In this document: one piece after another, positions 60,189-64,000 of the stretch | How positions within the stretch are numbered: the stretch's first letter is position 1 | Layout: each line of letters starts with the position of its first letter | NCBI RefSeq assembly: GCF_030219325.1 | Contig: NZ_CP126625.1 | Location: 2,654,857 to 2,718,856 of the forward strand | DNA from: Geothrix sp. | Lineage (GTDB): Bacteria > Acidobacteriota > Holophagae > Holophagales > Holophagaceae | Length of the DNA stretch: 64,000 nt | Reading direction: 5' to 3' | Notes under the pieces: model-generated | The model's database searches: none | What the model saw: only the letters and a program-made list of their open reading frames with translations | What the model was told of the DNA's origin: nothing | Position numbers and translations under genes: made by a program

Positions 60189-62054
60189 CTAATTGGGCGG
60201 AGCCGCGCCGTCACTCTCGCCGTCGAGGGAGGCCATCATGGCCTCGCTGGCCGCCAGGACCGCGTCGGTCAGCAGGTTCTGGGCTTCCAGGAGCTGGGTC
60301 TCGCAGGCACGGAGGGCATCCGGGTCCTGGGAGGCCACGGCCTGCCGGGCCTTCGAGAGCACGTCCCGGACCAGGGACTGCTGCTCGTCCGTCAGGTATT
60401 TGCCGCACTCGATGAAGCTCTTGTCGCAGGAGAAGATGAGGCCCTCGGCCGAGGCGATGTACTTCATCGCGTCACGTTTCTTCACGTCCCCCTCGGCATT
60501 GGCCAGGGCTTCGCGGATCATGCGCTGGATCTCCAGCTCCGAGAGTCCGGAGCTGGGCCGGATGCTCATGCTCTGTTCGAGCCCGGTCATGAGGTCGCGC
60601 GCCGAGACCTTCACGATGCCGTTGGAGTCGATGTCGAAGGCGACCTCGATCTGCGGTACGCCCTTGGGCAGGGGCGGCAGGTTGATGAGGTCGAAGCGGC
60701 CCAGGCTCTTGTTGTGCTCGGAGAGCTCACGCTCACCTTGCAGCACGTGGATCTCCACGCGGCTCTGATTGTCCGTGACCGTGGTGAAGGTGCGGGCATC
60801 CCGGGTGGGGATGGTGGCGTTGCGCTGGATGATCTTCACGAAGCCGCCGCCCTGGGTCTCGATGCCCAGGCTGAGTGGCGTCACGTCCAGCAGCACCAGG
60901 TCCTTGATGTCGCCCTTGAGCACGGCGCCCTGGATGGAGGCGCCGACGGCCACCACCTCATCGGGGTTGATGCTGCGGTTGGGTTCCTTGCCGAAGAAGT
61001 CCCGCACCAGGCGCTGCACGAGGGGCATGCGGGTCTGGCCGCCCACGAGGATGATCTCGTCGACCTGCTTCGGGGTCTTGCCGCCCTGCTCCAGCGCATC
61101 CTTGATGGGGACGAGGGTGAGGTCGACCAGCTCGCGGACCATCTCCTCGAGCTGCTCGCGCGTGAGGGCTGCCTCCAGGTGCTGGGGGCCGCTGGGACCC
61201 TGGGCGATGAAGGGCAGGCGGATCTCGACGCGATCCAGGGTGGACAGCTCGCACTTGGCCTTCTCGCTGGCCTCCTTCAGGCGCTGGAGGGCCATGCGGT
61301 CGCTGGTGAGATCGATGCCGGTCTTCTCGCGGAAGTGGAGGACCAGCCAGTTCTGGATGAGCTGGTCGATGTCCTCGCCGCCCAGGAAAGTGTCGCCGCT
61401 GGTGGCCAGCACCTCGAAGACGCCGTCGTTCATCTCCATCAGCGTGAAATCGATGGTGCCGCCGCCGAAATCGTAGATGCCGAGGATCTGCTTCACGCCC
61501 TTCTTGTTGAACCCGTAGGCCAGGGCCGCCGCCGTGGGCTCGTTGATGATGCGCTGGACGTTCAGGCCCGCGATCTTGCCGGCATCCTTGGTGGCCTGCC
61601 GCTGGGCGTCGTCGAAATAGGCCGGAACCGTGATGACGGCATCGGTCACTTCCTCGTGCAGGAAGGCCTCGGCGGCCTGCTTCAGGGAGCGGAGCACGAT
61701 GGCGGACACTTCGGGGGGGGCGTAGTCTCGCTCACCCACGCGGAGCCAGGCGTCACCGTTGGGCGCGGCCACCACCGGAAAGGGCAGGCGGGTCACGGCC
61801 TCCTGCACCCTGGGGGACTGGAAACGCTGGCCGATGAGGCGCTTCACGGCGAAGAGGGTCCGCTGGGGGTTGGTCACGGCCTGGCGCTTGGCGATGTGGC
61901 CGACCAGGACATCCCCCTTGTCGGTGAACGCCACGACGGAGGGCGTGGTGCGGCTGCCCTCGCGGTTGGGGATGACCCTGGAGTCGCCCCCCTCCATCAC
62001 GCAGACGCAACTGTTGGTCGTGCCCAAATCGATGCCGATCAGTTTGCCTGCCAT
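60189..62054 (-). CDS. dnaK: Chaperone DnaK (Hsp70)
   Basis: A 621-residue Hsp70. The ATPase domain begins [18 protein letters not shown], with the phosphate loop [13 protein letters not shown], where most DnaK have a DLGGGTFD form, and [11 protein letters not shown]. The linker region [14 protein letters not shown] is standard. A substrate domain and a lid follow, ending [11 protein letters not shown] without the EEVxD-like acidic tail. The replaced loop residues suggest a slightly divergent paralogue. ATG 62054 begins the domain. It is flanked by grpE and dnaJ. Confidence 0.95.
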   Translation of the reverse strand: MAGKLIGIDLGTTNSCVCVMEGGDSRVIPNREGSRTTPSVVAFTDKGDVLVGHIAKRQAVTNPQRTLFAVKRLIGQRFQSPRVQEAVTRLPFPVVAAPNGDAWLRVGERDYAPPEVSAIVLRSLKQAAEAFLHEEVTDAVITVPAYFDDAQRQATKDAGKIAGLNVQRIINEPTAAALAYGFNKKGVKQILGIYDFGGGTIDFTLMEMNDGVFEVLATSGDTFLGGEDIDQLIQNWLVLHFREKTGIDLTSDRMALQRLKEASEKAKCELSTLDRVEIRLPFIAQGPSGPQHLEAALTREQLEEMVRELVDLTLVPIKDALEQGGKTPKQVDEIILVGGQTRMPLVQRLVRDFFGKEPNRSINPDEVVAVGASIQGAVLKGDIKDLVLLDVTPLSLGIETQGGGFVKIIQRNATIPTRDARTFTTVTDNQSRVEIHVLQGERELSEHNKSLGRFDLINLPPLPKGVPQIEVAFDIDSNGIVKVSARDLMTGLEQSMSIRPSSGLSELEIQRMIREALANAEGDVKKRDAMKYIASAEGLIFSCDKSFIECGKYLTDEQQSLVRDVLSKARQAVASQDPDALRACETQLLEAQNLLTDAVLAASEAMMASLDGESDGAAPPN

Positions 62055-62131
62055 GAGTGGAACTCCGTGAGGTCGCGTCAATTATCGTATTCGACTTCTC
62101 GATGGCGAATCCAGCAGAAGCATGGAGCGGA

Positions 62132-62839
62132 CTAGGATTTTCCAGGTTCCTGAAGCCGGTTCACCACCACCCGGGCCGCGCGGAGGAGCTGCCCCTTCAG
62201 GTTGAAACCCTGCTCGTAGATGGCGGCCACCGCACCGTCCGGAAGGTTGGGATCGCTGAAGGTGGTCAGGGCTTCGGAGGTCAGCGCATCGAAGGGTTCG
62301 CCCACCTGGAGGGGCAGCTGCTCGACGTTCAGCCTGCGCAGGGACTCGAGGAACTGCTTGCGGATGAGCTCGACGCCGGCGCGGAAGGATTCCACGTCCT
62401 GGTAGGTGGCGCCAAGGCCGCGCTCGAAGTTGTCGAGCAGGGGGAGCATCTCCAGAAGGATCTTGCGCTCTGCCTGCTCCACCGCCAAGGCGATGTCGCG
62501 CTGGGCGCGGTTCCGGAAGTTGTTGAAATCCGCCGCCAGCCGACGCTGCTGGTCCATGAGCTCCGCCTCGCGGCGCAGCATGTCCTCCATCTGGTGCTCC
62601 GCCTCGGTCAGGGCCGATTCCAGATCCACCCGGGCTTCCGGGTCGGGAGTGGGCTGGGGCAGGTCCAGCAGGTCCAGCTCGGGGACCATCTGGGTCCGGT
62701 ACTCCGAGGCCACTTCATCGGCCACGGATTGGAGATCCCCTTCCAGGCTTTCGTCCAGGTTGAGGTCGACCAAGTCCTCGGATTCACCTGAAGGGGTGGA
62801 GGGCCTGGCGTCCGGCTGCAGAGGGATATCGTTGGGCAT
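62132..62839 (-). CDS. grpE: Nucleotide exchange factor GrpE
   Basis: A 235-residue GrpE. It has an acidic N-terminus of about 65 residues (SGESEDLVDLNLDESLEGDL), then a long coiled coil to about 135 with RRLAADFNNFRNRAQRDI. The conserved LLPLLDNFERGL-type motif appears as EMLPLLDNFERGLGA, and the beta domain ends GFNLKGQLLRAARVVVN. It exchanges ADP for ATP on DnaK. ATG 62839 lies 40 bases after the hrcA stop. Confidence 0.94.
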   Translation of the reverse strand: MPNDIPLQPDARPSTPSGESEDLVDLNLDESLEGDLQSVADEVASEYRTQMVPELDLLDLPQPTPDPEARVDLESALTEAEHQMEDMLRREAELMDQQRRLAADFNNFRNRAQRDIALAVEQAERKILLEMLPLLDNFERGLGATYQDVESFRAGVELIRKQFLESLRRLNVEQLPLQVGEPFDALTSEALTTFSDPNLPDGAVAAIYEQGFNLKGQLLRAARVVVNRLQEPGKS

Positions 62840-62879
62840 CGCAGAAGTATAAGCACTCCTGGAAGCAGCCGGAAATGCT

Positions 62880-63929
62880 TTAGGAGCGGTCCCGCCGGCT
62901 CTGGACCTGGCGGGACCACCAGCGCAACCCGCCCATGACCCGGCCGTAGTCCATGCGAAGCGGGCCCACCAGGGCAAAGGTGACGAAGCCCGCAGGCCCC
63001 AGCGCCACGGTCCTTACCGCCGTGGCCAGGGGCCAGGCCTCGAAGTAGGGGTTCTCCGTCCCCAGCAGCAGCTGGACGTCCTCCGAGGCGCGACCGGCGA
63101 AGGCGTTCAGGAGATGGGCGAGCCGCCCGCGCTCCTCGAAGGCGGCGACCAGATCCCGGAACCGGGAAACATCCTCGAACTCGGGCAATCCACCCAGCTG
63201 GCCCAGGCCGGAGACCAGGACCGGCGGGTCCACGGTTTCAGGGTCTTCCGGCCACCGCGCGGCCAGTTCCTGGAGGCGGCGGCGGAGGGACTCGCCCTCC
63301 TGGGCGCCGGCTCGCAGGGCTTCCAGCAGCTTCGAGCGCATCTCCACCAGGGTCAGCCCGGCGAACTGGGCCGTGGCGTAATTGCCGAGCTCGGTCAGGA
63401 CGGACTCGGAGTGCTGCCAGGGGTTCTCCATGAGCCGGTGCTCGACCTCCCCCAGGCTGCCCACCCAGACGGCCACCAGCCGATTCGGGCCGACCGGGAC
63501 GAACTCCAGCCGCACCAGCCGGCTCTGGGACAGAGGCATGGGCAGCGCCACGCAGACTCCCCCCATGACCTCGGCCAGCGTGCGGCTGGCGTGGCGGGCC
63601 CAGGCCTCGGGATCCAGGTCCAGCCCGTCCAGGGTGGTGGACAACCGGCCTTCGACATCGGGCCCCGGCGGCAGGGACTTGAGCCAGCGGTCGACGTAGT
63701 AGCGGTAGGCCCGCTCCGTGGGGATCCGGCCCGCCGAGGTATGGGGCTGGGCCACCATGGACTCGTCCTCCAGATCCGACAGCACGTTGCGGATCGTCGC
63801 GCTGGACAGGGGCTCGGGATACCGCTTGGCCAGCAGGCGTGAACCCACGGGCTCCCCCGCCTCGAGGTAGGTCTCGATGAGGGTGCGCAGGACGGATTCG
63901 CCGCGGGGGTTGAGGTTGGGTCGGGCCAT
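62880..63929 (-). CDS. hrcA: Heat-inducible transcription repressor HrcA
   Basis: A 349-residue repressor of class I heat-shock genes. The N-terminal winged helix is visible as VLRTLIETYLEAGEPVGSRL, then LSSATIRNVLSDLEDE and HTSAGRIPTERAYRYYVD, the HrcA signature. A GAF-like middle domain and a dimerisation region follow, ending GPLRMDYGRVMGGLRW. It is the first gene of the chaperone cluster. No CIRCE element is present upstream; a different inverted repeat sits over its promoter region. Confidence 0.95.
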   Translation of the reverse strand: MARPNLNPRGESVLRTLIETYLEAGEPVGSRLLAKRYPEPLSSATIRNVLSDLEDESMVAQPHTSAGRIPTERAYRYYVDRWLKSLPPGPDVEGRLSTTLDGLDLDPEAWARHASRTLAEVMGGVCVALPMPLSQSRLVRLEFVPVGPNRLVAVWVGSLGEVEHRLMENPWQHSESVLTELGNYATAQFAGLTLVEMRSKLLEALRAGAQEGESLRRRLQELAARWPEDPETVDPPVLVSGLGQLGGLPEFEDVSRFRDLVAAFEERGRLAHLLNAFAGRASEDVQLLLGTENPYFEAWPLATAVRTVALGPAGFVTFALVGPLRMDYGRVMGGLRWWSRQVQSRRDRS

Positions 63930-63943
63930 CGGAAGGGTCCCTG

Positions 63944-63977
63944 TCGGGATGCCATACTATACGGCACCCCATCCCGA
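63944..63977. promoter_or_regulatory. Inverted repeat over the hrcA divergent promoter region
   Basis: Arms TCGGGATG (63944-63951) and CATCCCGA (63970-63977) enclose GCC-N9-GGC and a TATAGT-like -10 on the minus strand. If five bases were removed from the right half the arms would match over 10 bp at CIRCE-like N9 spacing. It is the only candidate operator for HrcA in the window. Confidence 0.35.
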
Positions 63978-63986
63978 GGAGGCCCC

Positions 63987-64000
63987 ATGCGCCCCGTGTT
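63987..64000 (+). CDS. Start of a truncated gene at the right edge
   Basis: An ATG at 63987 preceded by GAGGAGG at ideal spacing opens a frame on the plus strand (MRPV...) that leaves the window after four codons. It is divergent from hrcA. No function can be assigned. Confidence 0.5.

Noticed and set aside
63930-63986. CIRCE element expected before hrcA
   Set aside because: No TTAGCACTC-N9-GAGTGCTAA-like sequence is present; only a different inverted repeat is seen.
1-64000. CRISPR arrays, rRNA, tRNA, integrase or transposase genes
   Set aside because: None were seen on reading either strand; no regularly spaced direct repeats and no recombinase motifs.

Overview
The window is about two-thirds G+C and densely coded. 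It carries LPS-type heptose genes, a TolC efflux system, type IV pili, a 2-oxoglutarate:ferredoxin oxidoreductase and an 11-subunit complex I. Together these suggest a Gram-negative anaerobic or facultatively respiring bacterium. From memory of the gene combinations, an acidobacterial Holophagaceae (Geothrix-like) genome fits best, but this is inference, not a database result.

Left part (1-24 kb). First come a truncated membrane signalling gene, fabG, a small Cys/His-motif exported protein and an alpha/beta-hydrolase-like protein lacking the nucleophile serine. A MarR-controlled TolC-EmrA-EmrB drug-efflux operon follows, with a clear promoter and operator. Next are korA-korB with a ferritin-like gene, then a lipid/ribosome operon (pseudopilin-yceD-rpmF-plsX-fabD) behind a PilR-type sigma-54 activator. 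An envelope block follows (GT4, GT9, DUF1573, EamA transporter, hldD). It ends with a stress-signalling trio: a divergent RelA/SpoT-like protein, a STAS protein and a receiver-SpoIIE phosphatase.

Middle (24-37 kb) is the energy block. atpZ-atpI-atpB-atpE encode only part of F0. A tight nuoABCDHIJKLMN operon, without nuoE, nuoF or nuoG, lies upstream of them and is separated by an intrinsic terminator. With KorAB nearby, a ferredoxin-fed complex I is a reasonable hypothesis.

Right part (37-64 kb). It begins with a solitary GspE-type ATPase and an MdlA-like ABC exporter. A 314-bp fold-back repeat element then ends one base before the start of an oligopeptide ABC importer operon that has no ATPase. 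Bcp, FabI and a TPR protein follow, then an ABC-2 exporter divergent from three pilin genes preceded by sigma-54-like promoters. Convergent to these is pilB-pilT-pilC plus a fourth pilin-like gene. An unrecognised 652-residue helical protein, a diguanylate cyclase and hrcA-grpE-dnaK-dnaJ close the window, with a truncated gene at the right edge.

The features most worth follow-up are the 314-bp structured element, the RelA/SpoT-like protein with its STAS/SpoIIE partners, the ferredoxin-type complex I and the unknown 652-residue gene.
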